Assembly (NCBI GenBank): GCA_944381325.1 | Contig: CALWKS010000002.1 | Span: 124,001 to 188,000, forward strand | Origin: an uncultured Christensenellaceae bacterium | GTDB taxonomy: Bacteria; Bacillota; Clostridia; Christensenellales; UBA3700 | DNA length: 64,000 nt | Direction of reading: 5' to 3' | In this document: positions 42,173 to 50,401 of the stretch, piece after piece | Layout: every line of letters begins with the position of its first letter | Numbering within the stretch: the stretch's first letter is position 1 | Translations under genes and position numbers: made by a program | The notes under the pieces: generated by a model | Database searches by the model: none | Told to the model about the DNA's origin: nothing | What the model saw: only the letters and a program-made list of their open reading frames with translations

Positions 42173-42427
42173 TTACGGGGCGGTTTCTTCGTCCTTATCG
42201 AAAAACCATTCGATTATCTCTTTAAGCGTTAGATCCTCAATACCCAGATCCCTCGGGGACTTATCCTCGTATCTTTCGCCGAGAAATCCGAACATTCCCG
42301 CTTCGTCCGCTTTGCCGAGTTTTTCAAGCGTAAGCGAAGAATATCCCCAATAAACTGCCATAAATATTACTACTACGGCAATAACTATCTTTGAAAGACA
42401 GCCGCCGCATCCGCAACTTCTTCTCAT
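42173..42427 (-). CDS. Small single-TM protein
   Basis: From ATG 42427 the product has 84 residues: MRRSCGCGGCLSK, a TM segment (about 14-32), then an acidic cytosolic or outer part ending FFDKDEETAP. The frame stays open 15 codons upstream but no ribosome site supports any start; MRRSCG gives the most usual layout. The three Cys at the membrane edge could be acylated or bind metal. Unknown family. It converges with the 50-residue gene. Confidence 0.55.
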   Translation of the reverse strand: MRRSCGCGGCLSKIVIAVVVIFMAVYWGYSSLTLEKLGKADEAGMFGFLGERYEDKSPRDLGIEDLTLKEIIEWFFDKDEETAP

Positions 42428-42546
42428 ACCACGATTATTGACAAGACAAAGCATATCCAAACATAAAAACACACGGAGCGTAAACCGTGTGATTTTCCCG
42501 TTTCCGTGTGTATTAAAGCGATATATTGATTCTTTTGGATTGTTTT

Positions 42547-44178
42547 TTAATTCTTCTTAAGCACAATAACCTCGCAGGCGTCGCCCTTGAGCGTTACTTC
42601 GAGTTTGTCCTTGAGCGGATATTCTCTGCCTGAATAAACCTCTCTGCAAGTATAGGTCGCGCCTCTTTCGAGCGCCGCATATCCGTCCTTAACAAGATCA
42701 GAAACCTTTATTGACGCTTTCTTAGAGCCGCCCTTTTTATTGAAGAAACATACTGCCGCACCGCATTTCAAAGGTCTTGCCAGTATGTCGACGCTGCCTT
42801 TGACTACGCGCTTTGCCGCCTTGCCCAAAACGTCCTGATCTATCCCGATAAGCTCTTTGTTGGTAACGATTTTCAAGACCTTATCGCTTATAGTCCTTAT
42901 GTCGTTGCCGAGAATAAGAGGCGCAGCCATCATACACCACAACGCGAAGTGGGATTTGTTCTGTTCTTCGGTAAGATTGCCGTTGCCCACCTCAAGCATA
43001 TCGGGGTCATTGTACGCGCCCGCCTGAGCGTATTTATAAAGATCGACGGTCTTATTGTAGATCATCTTTATCCATATCCATTTGGGGATTATATCAGGCG
43101 TAGTGCGCCACATATTGCCAGCTAGCGCGCCCCACTTCCAGGGCTGATTCTTGCCCCACTCGCAGATAGAATAAACTATAGGCTTTTCAGGCTGACCGCT
43201 TTCCTTAGCAACGCGCGCCGTTGCCGCCTTAAGAGCATTTCCCATAGTCAGATATTGCAGCATCGAGCTGTCTGCGCGGCTGGATATCGGATTGAATATG
43301 CGCACTTTGTTTATGCCTTTTCTGAGCTTTACTACCACCTGAAAGCGCGAAGTAACGTTCCAGAACTTCTGCGGCGGCACGTTGCAAAGATGAATGTCGT
43401 CGTTGACGATTATCATTGCCAGCTTTTCATACTGGCTGTTTGTCTTCTTACAGCAAAGCGTAAGCACGTATTCTCCGCCCTCTTCGCTGTAAACGTTGTC
43501 GTATTCCATAGCGCCGTGGCACTTGTCCATGCCGCTCACATAACAGCCTGTAACGAGTTTTTTGCAAGGCATAAACTTTGCAAGTCCTTCAAGGTGCGCC
43601 TGAGTGCAGGGATAGAACACACCGTCCTTTTCGCCTTTTTTCGTCATTTCAATACCGTAAACAACAGGAGCGTAATAAGGCATGGGGACATTGTGACAGA
43701 AGTCGTACTTGAAGAACTCTATGCCCCACTTTGCGAAAGTATAAGCGTCTCGGTATTCGTTGCCGAGACTGGCAGGAAGATCTTCGCATGTCAGCGTGCC
43801 GTTGGAAGAATAAATGCCGACTTTGAGCCCCAGAGCGTTTATTCTCCTGACCAGTTCTCCTATGCCGCTTCTGAATCTCGTGAGGTCGCCCTGAAGATTG
43901 CCGTCTGCGTCTCTCAAAGAGCTGTGCCAGCAGTCGTCCATATTTACTCTGTCATAACCTGCGGCAAGCAGTCCTTTTTCTTTTATTGCGACTGCGGTAT
44001 CGTATATGAGATCCTCGTCTATATTGTTCTTGAAAGTATTCCAGCTGGACCAGCCCATAGGCGGAGCGGTAACCTTTCCGTCATCGTATTTTTTCTTGGG
44101 ATAAACGTCGCCGACTTTTGAAGGACGCGTAAAGACAGTCTTCAGAAAACATATCGGGCACATAGAATTGCGTTTCAT
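42547..44178 (-). CDS. Alpha-galactosidase-like GH27 enzyme with inserted carbohydrate-binding module
   Basis: A 543-residue GH27-type protein without a signal peptide. The barrel starts PPMGWSSWNTFKNNIDE (40-55); catalytic nucleophile Asp159 in FFKYDFC; the block SICEWGKNQPWKWG (337-350) leads to the acid/base Asp362 in WRTTPDI. Between them residues about 178-310 form an extra beta-sandwich that looks like CBM35/CBM6: YDNVYSEEGGEYVLTL, then VVVKLRKGINKVRIFNP. So the module is inserted in the barrel, not attached at an end. The C-terminal beta domain ends at KN. GGAGG precedes ATG. Substrate class is alpha-galactosides, with other GH27 activities possible. Confidence 0.88.
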   Translation of the reverse strand: MKRNSMCPICFLKTVFTRPSKVGDVYPKKKYDDGKVTAPPMGWSSWNTFKNNIDEDLIYDTAVAIKEKGLLAAGYDRVNMDDCWHSSLRDADGNLQGDLTRFRSGIGELVRRINALGLKVGIYSSNGTLTCEDLPASLGNEYRDAYTFAKWGIEFFKYDFCHNVPMPYYAPVVYGIEMTKKGEKDGVFYPCTQAHLEGLAKFMPCKKLVTGCYVSGMDKCHGAMEYDNVYSEEGGEYVLTLCCKKTNSQYEKLAMIIVNDDIHLCNVPPQKFWNVTSRFQVVVKLRKGINKVRIFNPISSRADSSMLQYLTMGNALKAATARVAKESGQPEKPIVYSICEWGKNQPWKWGALAGNMWRTTPDIIPKWIWIKMIYNKTVDLYKYAQAGAYNDPDMLEVGNGNLTEEQNKSHFALWCMMAAPLILGNDIRTISDKVLKIVTNKELIGIDQDVLGKAAKRVVKGSVDILARPLKCGAAVCFFNKKGGSKKASIKVSDLVKDGYAALERGATYTCREVYSGREYPLKDKLEVTLKGDACEVIVLKKN

Positions 44179-44217
44179 AAAAACCTCCGCAAAATTAATC
44201 AGATCTTTGCTTTGTTT

Positions 44218-44246
44218 ATTATATCATAAGGCGCGCGCGAATACAA
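44218..44246 (-). promoter_or_regulatory. Promoter of the GH27 gene
   Basis: On the minus strand TTGTAT (44246-44241), 17 bp, TATAAT (44223-44218), with a TGA extension before the -10 box. Confidence 0.78.
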
Positions 44247-44350
44247 GAGTCTCCACACTTTCCTCCTCATTCTTCAGTTTTCATTTTATCAATTGCTTTA
44301 TAATCGACACGGATTCAATATTTTTTTAATCAAATGGAAAATTTTGTGCG

Positions 44351-44380
44351 TTGACTTACGCGCATAAAAACCTGTACAAT
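44351..44380 (+). promoter_or_regulatory. Promoter of the NlpC/P60 gene
   Basis: TTGACT (44351-44356), 18 bp, TACAAT (44375-44380). The leader contains a small GCGGT/ACCGC hairpin (44387-44400) just before the AGGAGG site. Confidence 0.8.
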
Positions 44381-44422
44381 AACCCTGCGGTCAAAACCGC
44401 GATAACTTTTAGGAGGAAGGAA

Positions 44423-45256
44423 ATGAAGACATTAACTGTGATAGCCGCTGTAACAATGCTTTTGGTATCTGTGTTTTCTCTTGTCTCTTGCGGACAGACT
44501 GAAGACGGCAACGGCTTTGTCTTTTCTATAGCGGATAAAATCGACGCGCTTATTTACGCGAATTATATCGGACAGAATCAGGGAGGAAACGGAAATACGT
44601 CTCCGTCGTATCCCGATCAGGATATTCTGGTGGTTTCACTGACCAACGGGCTTAACGTAAGGAGCGGAAAAGGCACTTCTTACTCTTCTCTGGGGACTCT
44701 TGACAAAGGCGATATGGTTGCTTATATAGGTATCGAAGACGGGTGGTACAAGACTGTTTACAGAGAAAAAACCGCTTACGTTTCAGCAAGCTCCGCATAC
44801 ACCGCGCTTTACCGTATGGACAAAGCCAGCGCTGAAATAGAAAAAGTGATCTCGATCGGCAAAACCCTTCTGGGGCATCCCTACGTATGGGGAAGCCAAC
44901 GTTATCACTGGGGCAACGGCGTGCTGAACAAGAACTTCGTTGCAGGAGAATTCGACTGCTCGGCGCTTACTCAGTACGTTTATTATAAGGGCGCAGGCGT
45001 GCTGCTTGACGTCACCACCAGGACTCAGGTGCTGCAAGGAGTGCGCGTTACGCGCGACAATCTCGAAAGAGGCGACCTCATGTTCTTTACCAATTCTTCA
45101 AGAAATCACCTTACGGGTACAGAAAGAGTGGGACATGTAGCGATTTACCTCGGCGACAACTATATTCTTCATACAGCCAGCGACCACGCGGTCATTGAGC
45201 AGATTTCTTCAAAACGCTGGTCTTATTTTATAGAAGGGCGCAGAGTGCTCTCCTGA
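44423..45256 (+). CDS. NlpC/P60 cell-wall hydrolase lipoprotein with SH3 domain
   Basis: A 277-residue lipoprotein. Lipobox VSC at about residue 23; a Gly/Asn-rich linker; a bacterial SH3 domain (about 70-130, GLNVRSGKGTSYSSLGTLDKG); then an NlpC/P60 gamma-D-Glu-diaminopimelate endopeptidase domain. Catalytic Cys is in FDCSALTQY near 179 and His in VGHVAIYL near 238, with a third polar residue in ILHTAS. It cuts peptidoglycan stem peptides outside the cell. ATG 44423 follows AGGAGG. Monocistronic, with its own promoter and terminator. Confidence 0.95.
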   Translation: MKTLTVIAAVTMLLVSVFSLVSCGQTEDGNGFVFSIADKIDALIYANYIGQNQGGNGNTSPSYPDQDILVVSLTNGLNVRSGKGTSYSSLGTLDKGDMVAYIGIEDGWYKTVYREKTAYVSASSAYTALYRMDKASAEIEKVISIGKTLLGHPYVWGSQRYHWGNGVLNKNFVAGEFDCSALTQYVYYKGAGVLLDVTTRTQVLQGVRVTRDNLERGDLMFFTNSSRNHLTGTERVGHVAIYLGDNYILHTASDHAVIEQISSKRWSYFIEGRRVLS

Positions 45257-45275
45257 CGCTCTTTTCAAAAAACTG

Positions 45276-45303
45276 CCCTCCGCTGCGGCGGAGGGTTTTC
45301 TTT
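45276..45303 (+). terminator. Terminator after the NlpC/P60 gene
   Basis: CCCTCCGC/GCGGAGGG stem, short loop, TTTTCTTTT. Confidence 0.92.
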
Positions 45304-45379
45304 TATTTATACTTCGAATTAACAATAAACACCTTTATTTTTCAAGTCAGATACGTTTCTTTGTGAGAATTGCCCGATC

Positions 45380-46066
45380 TCAGACCACCGCGTCGATAAT
45401 CGCGTCCGCTATTTCTCTGCTCAGCTCCCGCCTGAATGATTTTGTCTTCAGAAGACTTTCGTCTTCCGAGTTGGACACAAAACCGCATTCTATAATAAGC
45501 GACGGAGCGCTGTAGCATTTGGTTATGTAAAAATCCCCTTTTTGCGGCTCCAGGTCAGTGCGCTTGCTGTATTTATAATTGACAGCCGCATTGAGTCTTT
45601 CCTGCATATAACAGGCGAAAGTCTCTCCCTTTCCCGTATCGTCGTAAAAGACCTGAACTCCTCTTCTCGACTTATCGCGCGGATAGCTGTTGAGATGAAT
45701 GCTGACAACGCAATCGGGGCGGCTTTCTTTGATGATATCGGCGCGCGCCTTCATATCTTCGCGCTTGGTATCTCCGAGCGCAACGTCCTCGGTGCGTGTG
45801 TAGACCACCTTTACACCGCGTGCAGTGAGTATCTCACCCAGTTCAAGCGATATTTCAAGCGTCAGCTCGCTCTCCTTCGTACCGCTTACGCCCACGACTC
45901 CGCCGTCATAACCGCCGTGCCCTGCGTCTATCACTACAACGGCACCCAACGGAGTGTAAGACCCTGCGACGGTATTCACGACGGCGAATACTCCCAGCGC
46001 CGCAAGCGCCATTACAAGGGTCGCCGCAAGCACGCAAAAAACAGTTTTTTTACCTATAAAAAACAT
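45380..46066 (-). CDS. N-acetylmuramoyl-L-alanine amidase, CwlD-like
   Basis: A 228-residue Amidase_3 enzyme with an N-terminal signal or anchor segment (about 8-32). Zinc ligands: His50 in IDAGHGGYDGG, Glu65 in TKESELTL and a second His near 125 in VVSIHLNSY; catalytic Glu near 195 in LIIECGFVSN. Its size and single-domain layout match CwlD, the sporulation amidase that makes muramic lactam in spore cortex, but vegetative relatives look alike, so the symbol is withheld. It lies directly downstream of a cluster of DnaA-box-like sites. Weak AAGGG site. Confidence 0.9.
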   Translation of the reverse strand: MFFIGKKTVFCVLAATLVMALAALGVFAVVNTVAGSYTPLGAVVVIDAGHGGYDGGVVGVSGTKESELTLEISLELGEILTARGVKVVYTRTEDVALGDTKREDMKARADIIKESRPDCVVSIHLNSYPRDKSRRGVQVFYDDTGKGETFACYMQERLNAAVNYKYSKRTDLEPQKGDFYITKCYSAPSLIIECGFVSNSEDESLLKTKSFRRELSREIADAIIDAVV

Positions 46067-46090
46067 ATTCTTAAACCCTTAATGCAAAAC

Positions 46091-46120
46091 TTGTCGCAAA
46101 ATTGCGAAAATTTGCGAAAA
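46091..46120. repeat. Direct AT-rich repeats beside the DnaA-box cluster
   Basis: ATTGCGAAAA (46101-46110) and TTTGCGAAAA (46111-46120) stand in tandem, preceded by the related TTGTCGCAAA. Confidence 0.6.
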
Positions 46121-46137
46121 GCTCTGTTTTTACACAG

Positions 46138-46229
46138 TTATCCACAGACCTATCCACAAGAACGAATGTTTTTGTGGATAAGTCAGCCGATTTTTCAATC
46201 CAGTTATTATTATTTATACGTGTGGATAA
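46138..46229. promoter_or_regulatory. Cluster of four DnaA-box-like 9-mers
   Basis: TTATCCACA at 46138-46146 (perfect), CTATCCACA at 46150-46158 (one mismatch), and inverted TGTGGATAA at 46173-46181 and 46221-46229 (both perfect). They lie in a noncoding gap of 276 bp between two minus-strand genes. Likely a DnaA-binding region; whether it is an origin, a titration site or a promoter control is open. Confidence 0.65.
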
Positions 46230-46256
46230 AGCGCATTATTACCATACAAACGCATT

Positions 46257-46292
46257 AAAAAAAGCGCTCTTTAAGCGAACGCTTTTTAGTGC
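46257..46292 (-). terminator. Terminator after the YgjP-like gene
   Basis: AAAAAGCG/CGCTTTTT arms (46280-46287 and 46259-46266) ending in a T run on the minus strand. Confidence 0.7.
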
Positions 46293-46342
46293 CGTTTTTT
46301 ACAGCTTATTCCGTTTTGTGACATAGTGAAAACCTTTTTATG

Positions 46343-47002
46343 CTATCTACCGCGCATTATTTTTACCCTTGTTTTATAGTCCGGCATATATCTCTGAACG
46401 AGTGAATAAAAGTTCTTCTGATGCCCAGCATAACGCAGATGACATATCTCGTGCAACACTACATAATCGATAACGCTTTGATCTTTTGCGGCAAGGCGAC
46501 AGCTTATTCTTATCCTTCTTTCGCCTATTTCGCATTTGCCGAGATAGGTCTTTGCAGACGTAATGAGCACTTTTCTTACGTACATTCCCGTCTCTTTCTG
46601 CCACTTAACGAACAAAGGAGGCAAAAGCGGCTCGATCGTTTTTTTATAATACGCCATCAGCGCCTTTTCTCTTTCTTTATCGTCCTTTCCTCTTAAGTAA
46701 CATACTCCGCCGAAGAACTCGGCAGATGCCTTGAGAGAATATTCGTCAACTCTGTCGTAAGCCTGCCCCAGAAGATATATCTTCTCTTTATTCTTCTCTA
46801 TCCTCTTTAAATGTTTTTCGACCCACGCAAGGTTTTTCTCTATAAACTTATATAATCTTTCTTCGCTGACGCTTACGGGCGCGGTAACGTAAAGACCGTC
46901 CTTCTTTATTCTCAGGGTCATATTCTTTACCCTTTTTCTGAGCACGGTAAAATTTCTGCCGCCGAGCGAAACGGCGTATGTTTTCAGCGTAGCACGTGCC
47001 AT
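46343..47002 (-). CDS. YgjP-like metal-dependent hydrolase (SprT/M48-type)
   Basis: A 219-residue protein of the YgjP (DUF45) family. The zinc motif HExxH is present as VLHEICHLRYAGH near 182-194, followed by F near the expected third ligand region. The N-terminal half (VLRKRVKNMTLRIKKDGLYVTAPVSVSEERLYKFI) is the usual family block. YgjP proteins are predicted metallopeptidases, often linked with restriction or repair genes; here radC is just upstream and overlaps by one base. Cytosolic. Confidence 0.9.
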   Translation of the reverse strand: MARATLKTYAVSLGGRNFTVLRKRVKNMTLRIKKDGLYVTAPVSVSEERLYKFIEKNLAWVEKHLKRIEKNKEKIYLLGQAYDRVDEYSLKASAEFFGGVCYLRGKDDKEREKALMAYYKKTIEPLLPPLFVKWQKETGMYVRKVLITSAKTYLGKCEIGERRIRISCRLAAKDQSVIDYVVLHEICHLRYAGHQKNFYSLVQRYMPDYKTRVKIMRGR

Positions 47003-47748
47003 CAGTTTCTCCTGTCTGAAACCTTTCCTTCGTCCACGAATTTGAGATAGGATTTTCTGAACTCGTCAAGCTGACCGTCTTGCAAAAAGCTGTAAGAATC
47101 GTTTTTAGCTATGATAATGTGGTCGATAAGCAGGACGTCCATTATTTCAAACGCCGTTACCGCCCACTTTGTAAACTCAATATCTTCTACAGAAGGCTTG
47201 GCGATACCCGAAGGATGATTATGAGCTAAACATACGTATTTAGTCTGTGAATTCTGACACAGCATGACAAGCTCTTTGACGCGCAGTTTGCAGTCGTCGC
47301 TACTGCCCTTGCCAAGCTCGCATCTCTCTTTAAGTCTTCCCGCGCTGTCTATGCAGATTGCGTATATGCGCTCTTCTTCGAGAGTGGTCATAAAACTTTT
47401 GAGATATTCTACGATCTGCCCTCTCGTCTCCAGCTTGGGCTTTTCTCCGATCTTGCCAGAGTTGTAACGTCTGGAAAGAGACGACATGCTGCTGAGATAA
47501 AGCGCCGCGTTTTCAGTCATTCCTTTGACTGACCTGAGCGCGGTGCAGTCGCTGTCAAGCACAGCCGCAAGCGAGCCGAACTTCGCTATCAGCGCGTGAG
47601 CTATCGCGTTGGTGTCTTTGCGCGGTATAAACGGATAAAGCAAAAACTCCAGCACCTCGTGATCGCTGAGAGATTCAAGCGAATTCGACTTTACTCTGGC
47701 GCGCATCCTTGCCCTGTGGTTTTCGTGAGGATTAATCTTCTTCTCCAC
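47002..47748 (-). CDS. radC: RadC family protein (JAMM/MPN+ domain)
   Basis: A 248-residue RadC-type protein: an N-terminal helix-hairpin-helix DNA-binding part (1-90: LSDHEVLEFLLYPFIP, then SVKGMTENAALYL) and a JAMM metalloprotease-like domain with the motif HNHPSGIAKPSVEDIEFT near 173-190. The role in DNA repair is doubtful in the family; peptidase or ubiquitin-like activity is not shown in bacteria. Its start lies inside the end of the ATPase gene (17-base overlap). A TGATG-type one-base junction links it to the YgjP gene. Confidence 0.93.
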   Translation of the reverse strand: MEKKINPHENHRARMRARVKSNSLESLSDHEVLEFLLYPFIPRKDTNAIAHALIAKFGSLAAVLDSDCTALRSVKGMTENAALYLSSMSSLSRRYNSGKIGEKPKLETRGQIVEYLKSFMTTLEEERIYAICIDSAGRLKERCELGKGSSDDCKLRVKELVMLCQNSQTKYVCLAHNHPSGIAKPSVEDIEFTKWAVTAFEIMDVLLIDHIIIAKNDSYSFLQDGQLDEFRKSYLKFVDEGKVSDRRN

Positions 47749-50299
47749 CCTTCTTTTCTTTCCTCTCTTGTCTTCTGTTGTACCTTTCTATTCTCTTGTC
47801 ATTGAAATTGCGTATTTTTTCATCCATGCCGGCAATTATCTTTTCGCCGTACTTATTGTCAAAATATGTTATGATCCAGCGCGTGCCGAGCATAGCGCCA
47901 AGCGCGATGACCGAGCTTGCGATTATCCACCAGCCGTACTGCATAGGCACGAATTGCATGCCAAGGAAAGTGCCGTCCATAAAGCTGTTGTCAAACCATA
48001 CCGCAAGCAGCGATACGACGAACATTACCGCGATGACCGCGATCCTGAATTTGTTGGGCGGCATACTGATAACGCTCAGACAGACGAAGCCCGCCATAGT
48101 CAGCGCAAAGGTAGCCATGACCGCCTTTACCTGCTGAAGCTCCGCCGCGGTGGTTGCGATGGCGGAATAATCTATAAACCCGTTCATTATCATTATAAAG
48201 CCCGTACCTGCGATAAGTCCTATCGCCGCCGAAAGCGACGACTTGAGCACGTTGCGCAGGAAGTTGCCCTTAGGTCGCGCTTTTGTCGGTTGCAGCGCGA
48301 ACAGGAACGTGGGCACGCCGATGACGAAAAACTCTATCATCAGCATTTTCTTGGTATCGAACGGATAAGTGTTCTCCTTCGTCACAATAGTGATTATCGC
48401 ATAAAGAAGAGTCATGAACATAACGAAAATGTTCTTCATTACGTAAAGCGCTGACACTTTCTCTATGTTGCCTATTACCTGTCTGCCCTCGCGGACTATA
48501 TCGGGCATAGAAGCAAAGTCGTTGTCCATAAGGATTATTCTCGAAATGTTTCTCGCAACGTCGTTTGCGCTGGCGAAAGATATCGAGCAATCCGCTTCCT
48601 TGAGCGCCTGGATATCGTTTACTCCGTCACCTATCATGCCGACCGTTCTGCCCTCGCTCTGAAGCTGTTTGACGATCACGGCTTTCTGTTCAGGCGAAAC
48701 TCTGCCGAATACCGCGGTATCCGCCGCCGCTTCCTTGAGCTGCTCTTCGCTGAGCTGAGAGCAGTTGACCGCGTTTTCGCATCTTCTGAGACCTGCCTTG
48801 CCTGCAATATTTGCGACAGTCTCAGGGTCGTCTCCCGATATGATTTTTATATCTACGTCGTTTTCATAAAACCAGTCAAGCGTCTTACGGATATTGGGGC
48901 GCAGAGTGTCTTCGAGCGCGAACACGAAACAAGGCACGGTTTTTTCTTTGTCTATATCCGCTATCGTGCCGTCAAAACGGGATAAGAGTATGCTTCTTCT
49001 TCCCTTAGCCGAATTTTGCGCCACGGCGTCTTTTACCTTGCCTTCGAGAACTCCTACGAAATCGGGAGCGCCGAGTACGTAAGTAGCGCCGTTTTCAAGC
49101 GTGACCGCGCTGTATTTTCTCGCGCTGTTAAAACTCATAACGTCGCTTACAGGCATTATCTCGCCCTCTCCTACGCCTTGCAAAAGCGCGAGCGCGGTGG
49201 ATTTGCTGTCATGAGTAGCGCTCATGATAGTATTGAGCAAATTTACGGGGCTTTCTTCGTCTCCGACCTTTACGGTCTCCACAAGTTCGAGCTTGCCGTC
49301 CGTTATCGTACCCGTCTTGTCGAGAAGAAGCGTATCCGTAAGCGCAAGCATTTCTATGCCTGAAAGATCCTGAGCAAGCGCGTGCTTTTTAGAGAGTTTA
49401 AGCACGCTTGCCGCCAGTGCCGTCGACGTAAGAAGGAACATACCTATAGGTATCATTCCGAGCACGCTGCTGGACACCGTAATGATCGTATCTTTCCACG
49501 CGCCGCCCACGGTAACCCTGTTGGCGACGAGAAGGAAGCCTGCCAGTATGACAAGCACTACCGTTATGCCTTTGATAAGTGAATCGAGAACTGAAAAAAT
49601 ACGGCTCTTGGGCTTGCTTACGCGCTTTGCTACCTTTGAAACGCCCTCTATGTACCTGTCTTTGCCCACGCGTTTTGCGATGCAGCAAGCTTCGCCCTCG
49701 TGGACGTTGCTGCCTGCAAGGATCTTCGCACCCGCTTCTTTGCGTACGGGACGCGATTCTCCGCTGATGATAGACTCGTCCACCTCTATGTATCCGCTGA
49801 TTACCTCAGCGTCTACGGGGACCTGCGCGCCGGCGTGGATATAAAAAATATCCTCATACACCAGCCCTGCCGTGTTTATGTTAAAACGCTTGCCGTCTCT
49901 GACGACGTCGCACTTGGACTGCGCAACGAGAGAAAGTTTCTGCACCGTCCACTTTGCTTTTATCTCCTGAATAATGCCGATAGCGATGTTGAGGAAAATA
50001 ATGCTTGAGGATAAAGTATAATCCCATGCGCCGATTGCAAGGAGCAGTATTACCAGAAGAATGGTAACGGTATTGCAGAAGTTGAATATATTTTCAAATA
50101 CTATTCTGAAGTAAGATTTGCTGGAATTGTCCGTCTTTTTATTTACGAGACCTTCCTGAATTCTCTGCTCGACCTGCGCGGACGTAAGTCCTTCCTCTGC
50201 GGAAGGACAGAACTTATCCGCCTTCTTGAGCTTTAAACTGTCGTGCTGCTTTTTATTGCGGGCACGCGCCAGCTTTTTTATATTTCTTATCTCTTTCAT
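47732..50299 (-). CDS. P-type cation-transporting ATPase
   Basis: An 855-residue E1-E2 ATPase. N-terminal cytosolic part is basic; the actuator domain has SGESRPV near 178; phosphorylation site DKTGT near 325; hinge GDGVNDIQALKEAD near 560; about ten TM segments. It lacks N-terminal heavy-metal domains and the CPx motif, so it is not a copper or cadmium pump. Its overall type resembles CtpE-like Ca2+ uptake or efflux ATPases of Gram-positives; the ion is not certain. TATAAT stands six bases before ATG and no good ribosome site is seen, so the start may be leaderless. It heads an operon with radC and the YgjP gene. Confidence 0.88.
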   Translation of the reverse strand: MKEIRNIKKLARARNKKQHDSLKLKKADKFCPSAEEGLTSAQVEQRIQEGLVNKKTDNSSKSYFRIVFENIFNFCNTVTILLVILLLAIGAWDYTLSSSIIFLNIAIGIIQEIKAKWTVQKLSLVAQSKCDVVRDGKRFNINTAGLVYEDIFYIHAGAQVPVDAEVISGYIEVDESIISGESRPVRKEAGAKILAGSNVHEGEACCIAKRVGKDRYIEGVSKVAKRVSKPKSRIFSVLDSLIKGITVVLVILAGFLLVANRVTVGGAWKDTIITVSSSVLGMIPIGMFLLTSTALAASVLKLSKKHALAQDLSGIEMLALTDTLLLDKTGTITDGKLELVETVKVGDEESPVNLLNTIMSATHDSKSTALALLQGVGEGEIMPVSDVMSFNSARKYSAVTLENGATYVLGAPDFVGVLEGKVKDAVAQNSAKGRRSILLSRFDGTIADIDKEKTVPCFVFALEDTLRPNIRKTLDWFYENDVDIKIISGDDPETVANIAGKAGLRRCENAVNCSQLSEEQLKEAAADTAVFGRVSPEQKAVIVKQLQSEGRTVGMIGDGVNDIQALKEADCSISFASANDVARNISRIILMDNDFASMPDIVREGRQVIGNIEKVSALYVMKNIFVMFMTLLYAIITIVTKENTYPFDTKKMLMIEFFVIGVPTFLFALQPTKARPKGNFLRNVLKSSLSAAIGLIAGTGFIMIMNGFIDYSAIATTAAELQQVKAVMATFALTMAGFVCLSVISMPPNKFRIAVIAVMFVVSLLAVWFDNSFMDGTFLGMQFVPMQYGWWIIASSVIALGAMLGTRWIITYFDNKYGEKIIAGMDEKIRNFNDKRIERYNRRQERKEKKGGEED

Positions 50300-50401
50300 A
50301 TCTTCATTATAATATCATACGCGCGCGAACTTATGCAATAATAAGTATCTGCAATCTTTAAAAACGGATAATCCCTTATGAATTTGTAGCATAACGGATA
50401 T

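Noticed and set aside
43255..44121. Plus-strand open frame opposite the GH27 gene
   Set aside because: The minus strand has intact catalytic motifs; the plus frame has no ribosome site and no recognisable protein features.
46067..46342. Chromosomal replication origin
   Set aside because: DnaA-like boxes are present, but the usual neighbouring genes are absent and gene directions point towards the site rather than away. Kept only as a DnaA-binding region.
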